This document shows, in pieces, positions 53,613 to 62,866 of a DNA stretch of 64,000 bases. Below the pieces are notes generated by a model. That model did not search any database. It was not told the origin of the DNA and saw only the letters and a program-made list of their open reading frames with translations. The stretch covers positions 1-64,000 of the forward strand of contig NZ_RCZC01000006.1 in assembly GCF_006439055.1 (NCBI RefSeq), given 5' to 3'. Positions within the stretch are counted from its first letter, which is position 1. Every line of letters starts with the position of its first letter. The translations under genes were made by a program, and so were the position numbers. The DNA is from Sphingomonas glacialis (GTDB lineage Bacteria; Pseudomonadota; Alphaproteobacteria; Sphingomonadales; Sphingomonadaceae).

Positions 53613-53930
53613 TTAGTCTTCCGCGGCGATCGTGACCTTCAGCCCGTCGAGCGCGTCGGTCATCGGCAGCTGGCACGACAGGCGCGAGGTCGCGGTGCGA
53701 TCGGCCGACGAATCGAGCAGATCGTTCTCGTCTTCGCTCATCTTCGGAAGTTTGTCCGCAAACTCCGGGTCGACATGGACGTGGCACGTCGCGCACGAGC
53801 AGCAGCCGCCGCACAGCGCGAGAATCTCGTCGATCCCCGCGTCGCGGATCACTTCCATCACCGACAGGCCTGCCTCGCCCTCGATTTCGCGCTCTTCACC
53901 CTCACGGGTCACGACGATAAGCTTGGGCAT
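53613..53930 (-). CDS. [2Fe-2S] ferredoxin, adrenodoxin type
   Basis: 105 residues. Cluster ligands C40, C46, C49 and C86 fit the C-x5-C-x2-C...C pattern in LALCGGCCSCATCHVHVDPEF and SRLSCQL; two extra cysteines (C43, C44) lie inside the loop. EFADKLPKMSEDENDLLD is the usual acidic partner-binding helix. The start at ATG 53930 has AAAGGA upstream. It probably passes electrons to a cytochrome P450 or Rieske-type oxygenase, neither of which is in this window. Confidence 0.92.
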   Translation of the reverse strand: MPKLIVVTREGEEREIEGEAGLSVMEVIRDAGIDEILALCGGCCSCATCHVHVDPEFADKLPKMSEDENDLLDSSADRTATSRLSCQLPMTDALDGLKVTIAAED

Positions 53931-54001
53931 ATACGGTCCTTTACGATAGCGAATTTCCACCGCCATGCCGCCAGACGCGGCGCCGATCAAGGGATCACCG
54001 C

Positions 54002-54625
54002 ATGGGCCTGAGCGCCGACCAGCTGAAGACCGCCATGGATGCGCTGGCGGAGCGCGAGCCCGCCTTCGCCGCGGGGCTCGCCCGGGTCGGCTACCCCGAA
54101 CCGAGGATCAGCGCGCGCGGCTATGCGACCTTGCTGCGCACCATCATCGGCCAGCAGGTCAGCACCAAGGCGGCGCAGTCGGTGTGGCACAAGCTCGAGG
54201 GGATCGTCGGCGATCTCACCGATCCCGCCAACGTCACCAACGCGAGCGACGAGCAATTGCGCGAGGCCGGCCTGTCGCGGCAGAAGGCTGGCTATGCGCG
54301 CAGCCTCTCGGCGCTGGTGACGAGCGGCGAGCTCGACCTGGTCAACCTGCCCGCCGATGACGAGGAAGCGATCGCCAAGCTCGTCGCGGTCAAGGGGATC
54401 GGGCGCTGGTCGGCCGAGATCTATCTCCTGTTCGCCGAGGGGCGGCTCGACATCTGGCCGGCGGGCGATCTGGCGGTGCAGATCGAGGTCGGGCGCCTGC
54501 TCGGCCTGGAGGCGCGGCCGAGCGAGAAGCTGACGCGCGACCTGGCCGAAGCGTGGCGGCCGCACCGCGGCGCGGCGGCGATCTTTGCCTGGTTTCACTA
54601 CCAGAGCGACATGAAGGTGATTTGA
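54002..54625 (+). CDS. DNA-3-methyladenine glycosylase II family protein (AlkA-like)
   Basis: 207 residues, helix-hairpin-helix glycosylase. The HhH motif VAVKGIGRWSAEIY is near residue 128 and the catalytic Asp156 is in IWPAGDLAVQ. IIGQQVSTKAAQSVWHKL is the N-terminal family motif. It removes alkylated purines from DNA. It lacks the N-terminal extension and Cys cluster of other AlkA/EndoIII forms. AAGGGA precedes the start. Its stop shares one base with the next gene's ATG. Confidence 0.9.
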   Translation: MGLSADQLKTAMDALAEREPAFAAGLARVGYPEPRISARGYATLLRTIIGQQVSTKAAQSVWHKLEGIVGDLTDPANVTNASDEQLREAGLSRQKAGYARSLSALVTSGELDLVNLPADDEEAIAKLVAVKGIGRWSAEIYLLFAEGRLDIWPAGDLAVQIEVGRLLGLEARPSEKLTRDLAEAWRPHRGAAAIFAWFHYQSDMKVI

Positions 54626-54969
54626 TGGCCAAAGCAGACCGCCTCGCCCGGATGGACGAGCGCCGACTCGAGACCGAGACCGAATATCACGCGCTGCTGC
54701 TGAGCGCGTTGCAGCAGACGGCGGCCGGGCAGCTGAAGCTGTTCGGGCACGGCAGGGACAAGGCACAGCTCGCAAAGGCTGCGCCGGTCGTCGCCGAGCT
54801 GACCGAACTCGGCGAAACGATCGACGCATTGCGCGACCAATTGCAGATCGAGCCGTTCGCGCTGCATGCGCGCTTCCTTGCGTCGCGCGGTGCGGTCAGC
54901 GCACATGCGGTCGGCGAACCGAAACAGGCGCAGGCCTGGCTGGATCAGTGGACGGAGACTCCCGCATGA
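54625..54969 (+). CDS. Conserved-looking protein of unknown function between alkA-like and mtnP genes
   Basis: 114 residues, not recognised. It is soluble and highly helical with two long amphipathic helices (MDERRLETETEYHALLLSAL and the VVAELTELGETIDALRDQL segment), no signal peptide, and a Trp-containing end (AWLDQWTETPA). The ATG overlaps the glycosylase stop by one base (TGATG) and the stop overlaps the mtnP ATG (ATGA), so it is translated as part of this operon. Confidence 0.75.
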   Translation: MAKADRLARMDERRLETETEYHALLLSALQQTAAGQLKLFGHGRDKAQLAKAAPVVAELTELGETIDALRDQLQIEPFALHARFLASRGAVSAHAVGEPKQAQAWLDQWTETPA

Positions 54970-55835
54970 GCGGCAGATGGAAATTGGGCATCATCGGCGG
55001 ATCGGGCCTCTACGCGATCGATGCCTTGGAGAACCCCGAGTGGCGCCGCGTCGATACGCCGTGGGGGGCGCCGTCGGACGAATTGCTGTTCGGATCGATC
55101 GGCGATGTCGAGCTCGTCTTCCTGCCGCGCCACGGGCGCGGGCATCGGATCAGCCCGTCCGAGCTCAACTTCCGCGCCAATGTCGATGCGCTCAAGCGCA
55201 GCGGCTGCACCGATCTGGTCGCGATCTCGTCGATCGGATCGCTCCGCGAGGAATTGCCGCCGGGGCATTTCGTCGTGGTCGATCAGTTCATCGACCGGAC
55301 GGTCGCGCGCGAATCGAGCTTTTTCGGCACCGGCATGGTGGCGCATGTCTCAATGGCCGAACCCGTCTGCCCGCGCCTCTCGGCCTTCGCTGCCGAAGCG
55401 GTCCATGCCGCGGGCGGGACGGTCGCCAAGGGCGCGACCTATCTCGCGATGGAGGGGCCGCAATTCTCGAGCCGCGCCGAGAGCCTGCTGTACCGCCATT
55501 GGGGCGCCGACGTGATCGGCATGACCGCGATGCCCGAGGCCAAGCTCGCGCGTGAGGCCGAGCTGCCCTACGCGCTGATCGGGATGGTGACCGATTACGA
55601 TTGCTGGCGCGAGGAAGCCGCCTTCGTCGAGGTCCACGAGGTGATCAAGCAGATGGGCGCAAACGGCGCGATCGCGCGCAAAGCCGTCGAAGCGCTGGTC
55701 GCGGCGCTGCCGGCCGAGCGCACGCCCTCGCCGCTCGACACTGTGCTCGACTATGCGCTGATCACCGCACCCGAGGCGCGCGATCCGGCGGTGCTGGCGA
55801 AGCTCGATGCTGTGGCCGGCCGGGTGCTGGGGTAG
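54966..55835 (+). CDS. mtnP: S-methyl-5'-thioadenosine phosphorylase
   Basis: 289 residues, purine nucleoside phosphorylase fold. GIIGGSGLYAIDALENPEW, FLPRHGRGHRISPSELNFRANVDALK, AISSIGSLREELPPGHFVVVDQFIDRT and EGPQFSSRAESLLYRHWGADVIGMT are diagnostic of MtnP. It makes methylthioribose 1-phosphate for MtnA, so no MtnK kinase is needed. Start ATG 54966 overlaps the previous stop. Confidence 0.95.
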   Translation: MSGRWKLGIIGGSGLYAIDALENPEWRRVDTPWGAPSDELLFGSIGDVELVFLPRHGRGHRISPSELNFRANVDALKRSGCTDLVAISSIGSLREELPPGHFVVVDQFIDRTVARESSFFGTGMVAHVSMAEPVCPRLSAFAAEAVHAAGGTVAKGATYLAMEGPQFSSRAESLLYRHWGADVIGMTAMPEAKLAREAELPYALIGMVTDYDCWREEAAFVEVHEVIKQMGANGAIARKAVEALVAALPAERTPSPLDTVLDYALITAPEARDPAVLAKLDAVAGRVLG

Positions 55836-55851
55836 CGCTGCTATGCAACCG

Positions 55852-55944
55852 TCACCCCGGGCTTGTCCCGGGGTCCACCGTGATACGCGTATTTCGCCCG
55901 CAGCATGTGCGGCACGGTGGGCCCCGGGACGAGCCCGGGGTGCC
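55852..55944. repeat. Palindromic doublet, GTCACCCCGG class
   Basis: GTCACCCCGGGCTTGTCCCG left arm (from 55852) and a CCCGGGACGAGCCCGGGGTG right arm (to 55944) are inverted copies, related to the element at 23378. Lies between convergent mtnP and the lyase-like gene. Confidence 0.87.
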
Positions 55945-55968
55945 GGTGGGGGGTAGGTGAGCGCCCTG

Positions 55969-56787
55969 CTACACTAAGGCGACGACGCGCTCGGCCTCTT
56001 CGAGATGCAGGCGCTCGACCATCTCGCCATCGACGCGGATCGCGCCCTTGTCGGCATTCTCGGGCAGCGCGAACGCCGCGATCACCGCTTGCGCCCACGC
56101 CACGCGCGCATCCGACGGCGCAAAGGCGCGATTGGCGGGCGCGATCTGCGCGGGATGGATCAGCGTCTTGCCGTCGAAGCCGAACGCCGCCCCCTGCCCG
56201 CATTCCGCCGCCAGCTCGGGCGTATCGGCGAGCACGTTCGACACGCCGTCGAGCGCGATCAGCCCGTACGCGCGCGCCGCGGTGACGATCGCGGTCAGGT
56301 GCGGCAGCAACGGCACGCGATCCGCCCCGGGCGTGCAGCGCATCTCCTTAGCGAGGTCGTTCGTCCCCGCGACGAGGCAGGCGAGCCCAGGCTCAGTTGC
56401 GATCGCGGGCAGCGCCAGCATCGCCGCGCACGTCTCGATCATCGCCCAGAGCGGCACCGCGCCGAGCTGTGCGCGCGCCAAGGTCAGGTCGCCCGGCGCA
56501 GAAACCTTGGGCAGCAACACCGCGTCGAACCCGGCATCGGCCGCTGCTGCGAGATCGGCCTCGCCCCATTCGGTGTCGAGCCCGTTGACGCGCAGCACCA
56601 GCAAGCGCGATCCGAATCCGCCTTCAGCCGCCGCGACGATCGCCTGATCGCGCGCCGCGGCCTTCTGCTCGGGCGCGATCGAATCCTCGAGATCGAGGAT
56701 CACCGCATCGCAGTCGAGCCCGCGCGCCTTGACGATCGCCCGCATGTTCGATGCGGGCATGAACAAGGCGCTGCGGATCGCCCTCAC
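55969..56787 (-). CDS. HpcH/HpaI aldolase / citrate lyase beta-like protein
   Basis: 272 residues of the PEP-mutase/TIM-barrel superfamily. RSALFMPASNMRAIVKARGLDCDAVILDLEDSIAP contains the metal- and CoA-binding acidic motif, with VLLPKVSAPGDL, PLWAMIETCAAMLALPAI, and DGKTLIHPAQIAPANRAF completing the CitE-like pattern. Likely cleaves an acyl-CoA beta-hydroxy ester such as malyl- or citramalyl-CoA. The GTG start at 56787 overlaps the stop of the efflux outer-membrane gene (GTGA), placing it at the end of the RND operon. Confidence 0.88.
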   Translation of the reverse strand: MRAIRSALFMPASNMRAIVKARGLDCDAVILDLEDSIAPEQKAAARDQAIVAAAEGGFGSRLLVLRVNGLDTEWGEADLAAAADAGFDAVLLPKVSAPGDLTLARAQLGAVPLWAMIETCAAMLALPAIATEPGLACLVAGTNDLAKEMRCTPGADRVPLLPHLTAIVTAARAYGLIALDGVSNVLADTPELAAECGQGAAFGFDGKTLIHPAQIAPANRAFAPSDARVAWAQAVIAAFALPENADKGAIRVDGEMVERLHLEEAERVVALV

Positions 56788-58265
56788 GGAGTCGGCGCCG
56801 CGGCCGCGCGCCGCACCGGCGCGGGGGCGTCTTCCCAGCCGCCGCCGAGCGCCTTGAACAGGCTGATCTGCGCGTCCGATACCGCCGCATCGGATTGCGC
56901 CAGCGCCGCGCGCGCACTCGCCCGGTCGCGCTCGGCATCGATCAGCAGCAGGAAGCTGTCGGCGCCGTAATCGAAACGCAGTTGCGAGAGCTTGGCGGCC
57001 GCACTGCTCGACGCCTCGGCGCGACGCAGCGCCGCATTTCGGTCGAGCGCACCGGCATAGCGCGCGAGCGCCTGCTCGACTTCCTGTAACGCGGTCAGCA
57101 CACGGCCGTCGAAGGTCGCGAGACTGGCATCGGCCCCGGCGCGTGCCTGGCGGATCCGCGCGCGCACGATCGTCTGGTTGGGGAAGCTCCACGAGATCAG
57201 CGGGCCGGCCGAATAGGTCACCGCGCTGCTCTTGAGCAGCTGGCTGCCGCGCTGCGCATTGAGCCCGATCGAACCGAGCAACTGGATCTTGGGATACAGA
57301 TCGGCGACGGCGATGCCGATCCGCGCGGTATCGGCGGCGAGCGTGCGCTCGGCGGCGCGAACGTCGGGACGCCGCGCGATCAGCGCCGCACCGTCGCCGA
57401 CCGGCAGCACTTCGGCGATCCGCGGCGGCGCTTTGCAAGCGTCGGCGGCGGCATCGACCTGCTCGGGCGGCAGGCCGGTCAGCACTGCGAGCGCATAGAG
57501 CGACGCGCGACGCTCGGCCTCGAAGCCGGGGATCGTCGCCTGGGTCTGTGCGAGCAGAACATCAGCGCGCTCGACATCGCGGCGCGTACCGCGGCCCGCA
57601 TCGAACAGCGTGTTGGTCAGCGCGAAGGTGCGCTGCTGCAGCTGGACCGTCTCGAGCGCGACCGAACGCTGGGCGGCATTGCCGCACGCGGTCGCATAGG
57701 CGCGCGTGGTCTCGGCCGCGACCGAGACGCGCGCGGCATCGAGTTGCGCCTGCGCCGCCTCGACATCGCCGCGCGCCGCTTCGATCGCGCGCGTGATGCC
57801 GCCGAACAGATCGACTTCATACGACGCGTCGAAGCCGAGCTTGAAGCTGTTGTATTCGAACGTCTGTTGCGTCGACGTGCCGGTCGTCCCACCCGTCAAA
57901 GCGCCGGCGCCGACGCTCGCGAGATTGGCCTGCCCGCGCGTATATTGCGCGCTCGGCCCCGTCGTCGGGAGGCGCGCACCACGCTGCTCGTCGAGCACCG
58001 CCCGCGCCCGCGCGAGATTGCCCGCCGCGACGCGCACGTCGGTATTGTGCGCCAGCGCATCGGTGACGAGCCGATCGACGACCGGATCGTTGTACAGCCG
58101 CCACCAATGATCGGGCAGCGGGGTCGGCGTGATCGCCGCGCTCTTGCCCGCTTCGGCAAAGCTGCCGCCGACGGCTGGAACCGGGGTCGTCGGCTTGGTG
58201 TAATTCGGCCCCACGACGCACGCCGACAGAGCGAGTGCGGGGAGGACGGTCAGGATGCGCTTCAT
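56784..58265 (-). CDS. Outer-membrane channel lipoprotein of RND efflux system (NodT family)
   Basis: 493 residues. A signal peptide ends in a lipobox LSAC (Cys16), so the protein is lipidated as in OprM. Two OEP repeats follow: HWWRLYNDPVVDRLVTDALAHNTDVRVAAGNL and the AFEEVEQALARYAG-like LQEVEQALARYAG segment, with long coiled-coil helices between. It forms the TolC-like exit duct with the adaptor and pump encoded upstream. ATG 58265 overlaps the pump stop (ATGA). Confidence 0.93.
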   Translation of the reverse strand: MKRILTVLPALALSACVVGPNYTKPTTPVPAVGGSFAEAGKSAAITPTPLPDHWWRLYNDPVVDRLVTDALAHNTDVRVAAGNLARARAVLDEQRGARLPTTGPSAQYTRGQANLASVGAGALTGGTTGTSTQQTFEYNSFKLGFDASYEVDLFGGITRAIEAARGDVEAAQAQLDAARVSVAAETTRAYATACGNAAQRSVALETVQLQQRTFALTNTLFDAGRGTRRDVERADVLLAQTQATIPGFEAERRASLYALAVLTGLPPEQVDAAADACKAPPRIAEVLPVGDGAALIARRPDVRAAERTLAADTARIGIAVADLYPKIQLLGSIGLNAQRGSQLLKSSAVTYSAGPLISWSFPNQTIVRARIRQARAGADASLATFDGRVLTALQEVEQALARYAGALDRNAALRRAEASSSAAAKLSQLRFDYGADSFLLLIDAERDRASARAALAQSDAAVSDAQISLFKALGGGWEDAPAPVRRAAAAPTP

Positions 58266-61200
58266 GCCGGCGTCTCCTCGGGCGCGGGGACGTGCTTTGG
58301 CGGCTTGTCCTTCTTGCGCGGCATCTTCGACGACACCCAATCGCCGAGCGATCGACTGATCACGTAGAAAGCAGGCGTGAACAGCAGGCCGAAGGTCGTC
58401 ACGCCGATCATCCCGAAGAACACCGCGACGCCGAGCGCACGGCGCATCTCGGCGCCCGGCCCCGTCCCGATCACCAGCGGCAACACGCCGAGAATGAACG
58501 CGATCGAGGTCATCACGATCGGGCGCAGACGCTGTTCGGCAGCGTGGATCGCGGCCTGGTGCATCTCCATCCCCGCATCCTCGTTCTGCCGCGCGAATTC
58601 GACGATCAGGATCGCGTTCTTCGCCGCCAGGCCGATCAGCACGACGAGGCCGATCTGCGTCAGGATGTTGTTGTCCCCGCCGAACAGATTCACCCCGACG
58701 ATCGCGGCGAGCAGGCACATAGGGACGATCAGGATCACCGCGAGCGGCAACACCAGGCTTTCGTAATTCGCCGCGAGCAGCAGGAACACGAACAGCACGG
58801 CGAGCCCGAACACCAGCGTCGCGGTATTCCCCGCCTGCTGCTGCTGGAAGGCAAGCTCGGTCCATTCGAACGCCATGCCCTTCGGCAAGGTCTCGCCCGC
58901 CAGCTTCGCCATCGTCTGGAGCGACTGGCCCGACGAATAGCCGATCGCGGTGTCGCCCTGCAGCTCGGCCGAAGGATAAAGGTTGTAGCGCACGACGCGA
59001 TACGGCCCGCTGTCGTTCTTGAGCGTCATCACCGAATCGAGCGGCACCATATTGCCCGCCGCCGAACGCGTCTTGAGATGTCCGACGTCGGAGGTCTGGT
59101 CACGATACGGCGCGTCGGCCTGCGCCGTCACGCGATAGGTGCGCCCGAGATAGTTGAAGTCGTTGACATAGGTGCCGCCGAGATAGGTGCCGAGCGTCGA
59201 GAAGACGTTCGCGGTCGGCACGCCGAGCTGTTCGGCGCGTTCGCGGTCGATATCCGCCGACAGACGCGGGGTGCGCGTGTTGAAGGTGGTGAAGGTGCTG
59301 ACCAGACCTGGGGTCTGGTTGGCTTTCATCATCATCGCAAAGGCCGCGCCCTCGAGCGCCTTGTAGCCGAGGTTAGACCGGTCCTCGATCAGCATCTTGA
59401 AACCGCCGCCGGTGCCGATCCCGCGGACGGGGGGCGGCGGCACGATCAGCAGATTGCCGCCATGGACCGCGCTCAGCGCGCCGCGCATCTGGTTGGCGAT
59501 CTCGTCGGCGGTCTTGCGGTCGCCGAACGGCTTCAAGGTAATGAACATCGCGCCCGCATTCGGCGCGGTCGAGAAGGTCGCACCGTCGAGACCGGCAAAC
59601 GCGACCGTCGCGAGCGTCGACGGATTCTTCAGCGCGATCTTGGTCGCCTGCTCCATCACCTCGGACGTGCGCTGCAGCGACGAGCCCGGCGGCAATTGGA
59701 TCACCGCGATCAGATAGCCCTGATCCTGCGCCGGAATGAAGCCCGAAGGTGTGGCATAGAGCCGCCACCCGGCCAGCCCGATCAGACAGGCATAGACGAT
59801 CCCGACCAGCGCCAAGGCACGCACCGCGCGCGCGGTGAACTTGCCGAAGCGGCTGCTGACCTTGTCGAACCCACGGTTGAAACCGCGCGCAAAGCGCGTC
59901 GGCCAGCCGAGCACGCCGGCGCGCGGCTCGGCATCATGCTTGGGCTTGAGCAGCAAGGCAGCGAGCGCAGGCGAGAGCGTCAGCGAGACGAACGCCGAGA
60001 TCACCGCCGCCGACACGATCGTCAGCGCGAACTGCTGATAGAACTGCCCCGAAATGCCCGGGATGAAGCTCGTCGGGATGAACACCCCGCACAGCACGAG
60101 CGAGATCGCGATCAGCGCGCCCGACACTTCGTCCATCGTCTCATGCGCGGCTTCGCGCGGGCTGAGGCCCTTTTCCTCCATCAAGCGCTCGATATTCTCG
60201 ACCACGACGATCGCATCGTCGACGACGATCCCGACCGCGAGGATCAGCCCGAACAGCGAGAGATTGTTGAGGCTGAAACCGAACACCGCGAGCATCGCGA
60301 GCGACCCGACGAGCGACACCGGCACCGCGATCAGCGGAACGATCGTCGCGCGCCAGCTCTGCAGGAACAGCAGCACGACCAGAGCGACCAGCACGATCGC
60401 CTCGACCAGCGTGTGGTACACCGCCTCGATCGACGCCTCGATATATTCGGTCGGGTTGTACGGGATCTGATATTGCAGCCCGGGCGGGAAGCTCTTCGCC
60501 GCCTCGGCAATATCCGCCTTGACCGCATCGGCGGTGGTCAGCGCGTTCGATCCCGGAAGCTGGGTGATGGCGAGACCGATCATCGGCTTGCCACTGAGCA
60601 CCGCGTTGATCCCGTAATCCTGAGCGCCGAGTTCGACCCGCGCAACGTCGCGCAGCCGCGTGAGGCGCCCCTCGGTGTCACGCTTGACGATGATCTGGCC
60701 GAATTCGTCGGGACTCGTCAGGCGGCCCTTGGTCTGGATGCCGAGCTGGAACGCCGTGCCGCCCTGGTTGAACGGCGGCGCACCGACCGAGCCGACCGCG
60801 ACCTGCGCGTTCTGCGCGCGGATCGCCGCGACGATCTCGTCGGTCGTCAGGTTGCGCGAGGCGGCGAGATCGGGGTTGATCCACACGCGCATATTGTAGT
60901 CGCGGCCACCAAAGGCGCGCACGCCACCGACGCCGGGAATACGCGCCATGCGGTCGATCAGCTGCGTCGTCGCATAGTTGGAGACATATTGCTGCGACAG
61001 CGAGCCATCGGGCGAGGTCAGCGCGATCACCATCAGGATATCGGGCGAGTTCTTCGCCACCGTCACACCGACACGGCGAACATCGTCGGGCAGGCGCGGC
61101 TCGGCGGTCGAGACGCGGTTCTGCACCAGGACCTGCGCCTGATCGACGTTGACGCCCTGCTTGAAGGTCACGGTGATCGACAATGCGCCATCGCCGGTCG

Positions 61201-61450
61201 ACGATGACGACATGTAGATCATGTTCTCGACGCCATTGATCGATTCCTCGAGCGGCGCGGCGACGGTTTCGGCGAGCGTTTCGGCGTTCGCGCCGGGATA
61301 GGTCGCGGTCACGACGACGGTCGGTGGCGCGATCTCGGGATATTGCGCGACCGGCAGGCCGGGATAGGCGACGATCCCGAACACGACGATCAGGATCGAC
61401 AGCACCGCCGCGAAGATCGGCCGCTCGATGAAGAAATGGGGGAATTTCAC
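58262..61450 (-). CDS. RND multidrug efflux pump, HAE1 (AcrB/MexB) family
   Basis: 1062 residues, 12 transmembrane helices with two large periplasmic loops. FFIERPIFAAVLSILIVVFG at the start, GVENMIYMSSSSTGDGALSITVTF, VGIVVDDAIVVVENIERLM (TM4 with the proton-relay Asp pair) and AKNAILIVEFARQ (TM10) are characteristic. It moves hydrophobic or amphipathic drugs from the inner membrane to the outer channel using protons. GTG 61450 follows 7 bp after the adaptor stop. Confidence 0.95.
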   Translation of the reverse strand: MKFPHFFIERPIFAAVLSILIVVFGIVAYPGLPVAQYPEIAPPTVVVTATYPGANAETLAETVAAPLEESINGVENMIYMSSSSTGDGALSITVTFKQGVNVDQAQVLVQNRVSTAEPRLPDDVRRVGVTVAKNSPDILMVIALTSPDGSLSQQYVSNYATTQLIDRMARIPGVGGVRAFGGRDYNMRVWINPDLAASRNLTTDEIVAAIRAQNAQVAVGSVGAPPFNQGGTAFQLGIQTKGRLTSPDEFGQIIVKRDTEGRLTRLRDVARVELGAQDYGINAVLSGKPMIGLAITQLPGSNALTTADAVKADIAEAAKSFPPGLQYQIPYNPTEYIEASIEAVYHTLVEAIVLVALVVLLFLQSWRATIVPLIAVPVSLVGSLAMLAVFGFSLNNLSLFGLILAVGIVVDDAIVVVENIERLMEEKGLSPREAAHETMDEVSGALIAISLVLCGVFIPTSFIPGISGQFYQQFALTIVSAAVISAFVSLTLSPALAALLLKPKHDAEPRAGVLGWPTRFARGFNRGFDKVSSRFGKFTARAVRALALVGIVYACLIGLAGWRLYATPSGFIPAQDQGYLIAVIQLPPGSSLQRTSEVMEQATKIALKNPSTLATVAFAGLDGATFSTAPNAGAMFITLKPFGDRKTADEIANQMRGALSAVHGGNLLIVPPPPVRGIGTGGGFKMLIEDRSNLGYKALEGAAFAMMMKANQTPGLVSTFTTFNTRTPRLSADIDRERAEQLGVPTANVFSTLGTYLGGTYVNDFNYLGRTYRVTAQADAPYRDQTSDVGHLKTRSAAGNMVPLDSVMTLKNDSGPYRVVRYNLYPSAELQGDTAIGYSSGQSLQTMAKLAGETLPKGMAFEWTELAFQQQQAGNTATLVFGLAVLFVFLLLAANYESLVLPLAVILIVPMCLLAAIVGVNLFGGDNNILTQIGLVVLIGLAAKNAILIVEFARQNEDAGMEMHQAAIHAAEQRLRPIVMTSIAFILGVLPLVIGTGPGAEMRRALGVAVFFGMIGVTTFGLLFTPAFYVISRSLGDWVSSKMPRKKDKPPKHVPAPEETPA

Positions 61451-61456
61451 GGGCGC

Positions 61457-62659
61457 TTACTTCGCGGTCGCATCGGATGCGGGGGGCGCGGTGTCGGGCT
61501 GGCTGGTCGGCGCGGTGTTGGCCGCGCGCGGCTTCATCGTGGTCAGCACCGCCTTGACCGGCATTCCCGGCTGGAGCGTGGTGATGCCCTCGATCACGAC
61601 ATGCTCGCCGGCTGCTAGGCCGGTCTTGATGACGCGCAGGCCCTCGACCTGCGGGCCGGTTTCGACCGGGCGCTGGATCGCCTTGCCGTCCTTGCCGACG
61701 ACATAGACGAGCTTGCGCGTCTGGTCGGTGACGACCGCTTCGTCGGGGACGAGCATCGCATGATAGGTGCCCGAGCCGAGCAGCCGCGCACGCCCGAACA
61801 GGCCGGGGGTGAGGAAGCCGTCGGGATTGGAGATCACCGCGTGCGCGCGGATCGTCCCCGAATTGGGATCGACCGCATTGTCGACGAATTCCATCCGGCC
61901 ATGCCAGCGATAGCCGGTCTCGTCGGCAAGCTGGACCTCGACCGGGTTTGGCGTGTTGCGCGACGAGCCACGCTCCCCCGCCTTCGCCTGGCGGAGATAC
62001 TTGAGGTAGAAACTCTCGGCGCCGTCGAACGAGAACCAGATCGGGTCGGTCGAGACGACGCGCGTCAGCACTGTGGTCGCGTCGGTCGCGTAATTGCCCT
62101 TGCTGACGCGGCGATCGGAGACGATCCCGGTGATCGGCGAGCGGACCGTGGTGAAGCCGAGATTGAGCTGCGCGGTGGTGACATTGGCATTGCCCGCGCC
62201 GAGATCGGCCTGTGCGCTGCGGACGTTGGCGAGCTTGGTCTCATATTCCTCGCGGCTGATCGCCTGCGCGGCGAGCAGCTTGTCGGCACGCGCGAGCTCG
62301 GAGCGCGCATTGGTCAGCGCAGCCTGCGACTTGGCGACCTGCGCGCGCGCCTGGGCGAGCGCGGCCGCATAGGGGCGCGGATCGATCGTGAACAAAGCCT
62401 CGCCCGCGCGCACACGCTGGCCGTTGGCAAACAGCACCTTGTCGATCGTGCCCGACACCCGTGGGCGCAGTTCGACGTCCTGGATCGCCTCGAAACGGCC
62501 GACATATTCGTCCCAATCGACGATATCGCGCTGCAGCGGGAGCGCGACGGTAACCTGGGGTGCGGGGGGCGGCGGCGGCGCGCTCTTCGAACACGCGGCA
62601 AGCGCCGCGAGACTGGCAACCGCCAAGAGCGAGCGAACCGAGCTCGTTAGCTTCATCAT
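61457..62659 (-). CDS. RND efflux periplasmic adaptor lipoprotein
   Basis: 400 residues. N-terminal signal with lipobox LAAC (Cys23), Pro-rich linker, then the barrel-sandwich and coiled-coil hairpin (GRFEAIQDVELRPRVSGTIDKVLFANGQRVRAGEALF and the AQARAQVAKSQAAL helices), and beta-barrel/membrane-proximal domains with VPDEAVVTDQTRKLVYVV. It joins the pump to the outer-membrane channel. GGGGA precedes ATG 62659; a second ATG follows at once. First gene of the operon; no TetR-type repressor lies next to it in the window. Confidence 0.94.
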   Translation of the reverse strand: MMKLTSSVRSLLAVASLAALAACSKSAPPPPPAPQVTVALPLQRDIVDWDEYVGRFEAIQDVELRPRVSGTIDKVLFANGQRVRAGEALFTIDPRPYAAALAQARAQVAKSQAALTNARSELARADKLLAAQAISREEYETKLANVRSAQADLGAGNANVTTAQLNLGFTTVRSPITGIVSDRRVSKGNYATDATTVLTRVVSTDPIWFSFDGAESFYLKYLRQAKAGERGSSRNTPNPVEVQLADETGYRWHGRMEFVDNAVDPNSGTIRAHAVISNPDGFLTPGLFGRARLLGSGTYHAMLVPDEAVVTDQTRKLVYVVGKDGKAIQRPVETGPQVEGLRVIKTGLAAGEHVVIEGITTLQPGMPVKAVLTTMKPRAANTAPTSQPDTAPPASDATAK

Positions 62660-62866
62660 CTACGTCTATCCCCAAGACCTGGTCGTCACCAATCCACCCT
62701 CGTCCAGGTGATCCGCTCTCGGGGGCGGATTCACGGCCATCGCCCCTTAAGTGCGACGGCAAATGCTGCAATGCAAGCGGCCAGCAAGAAACGCTTGGTT
62801 TCCCTACCGCCACGAACGGGCAATAAATGTAGCAATCGGACTGTGCCGATCGCTGGCACCGCCGGG

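Noticed and set aside
58235..61207. A 990-residue open frame antisense to the RND pump gene.
   Set aside because: Translation is rich in His, Arg, Asp and Glu with no domain; the pump on the opposite strand is unambiguous.
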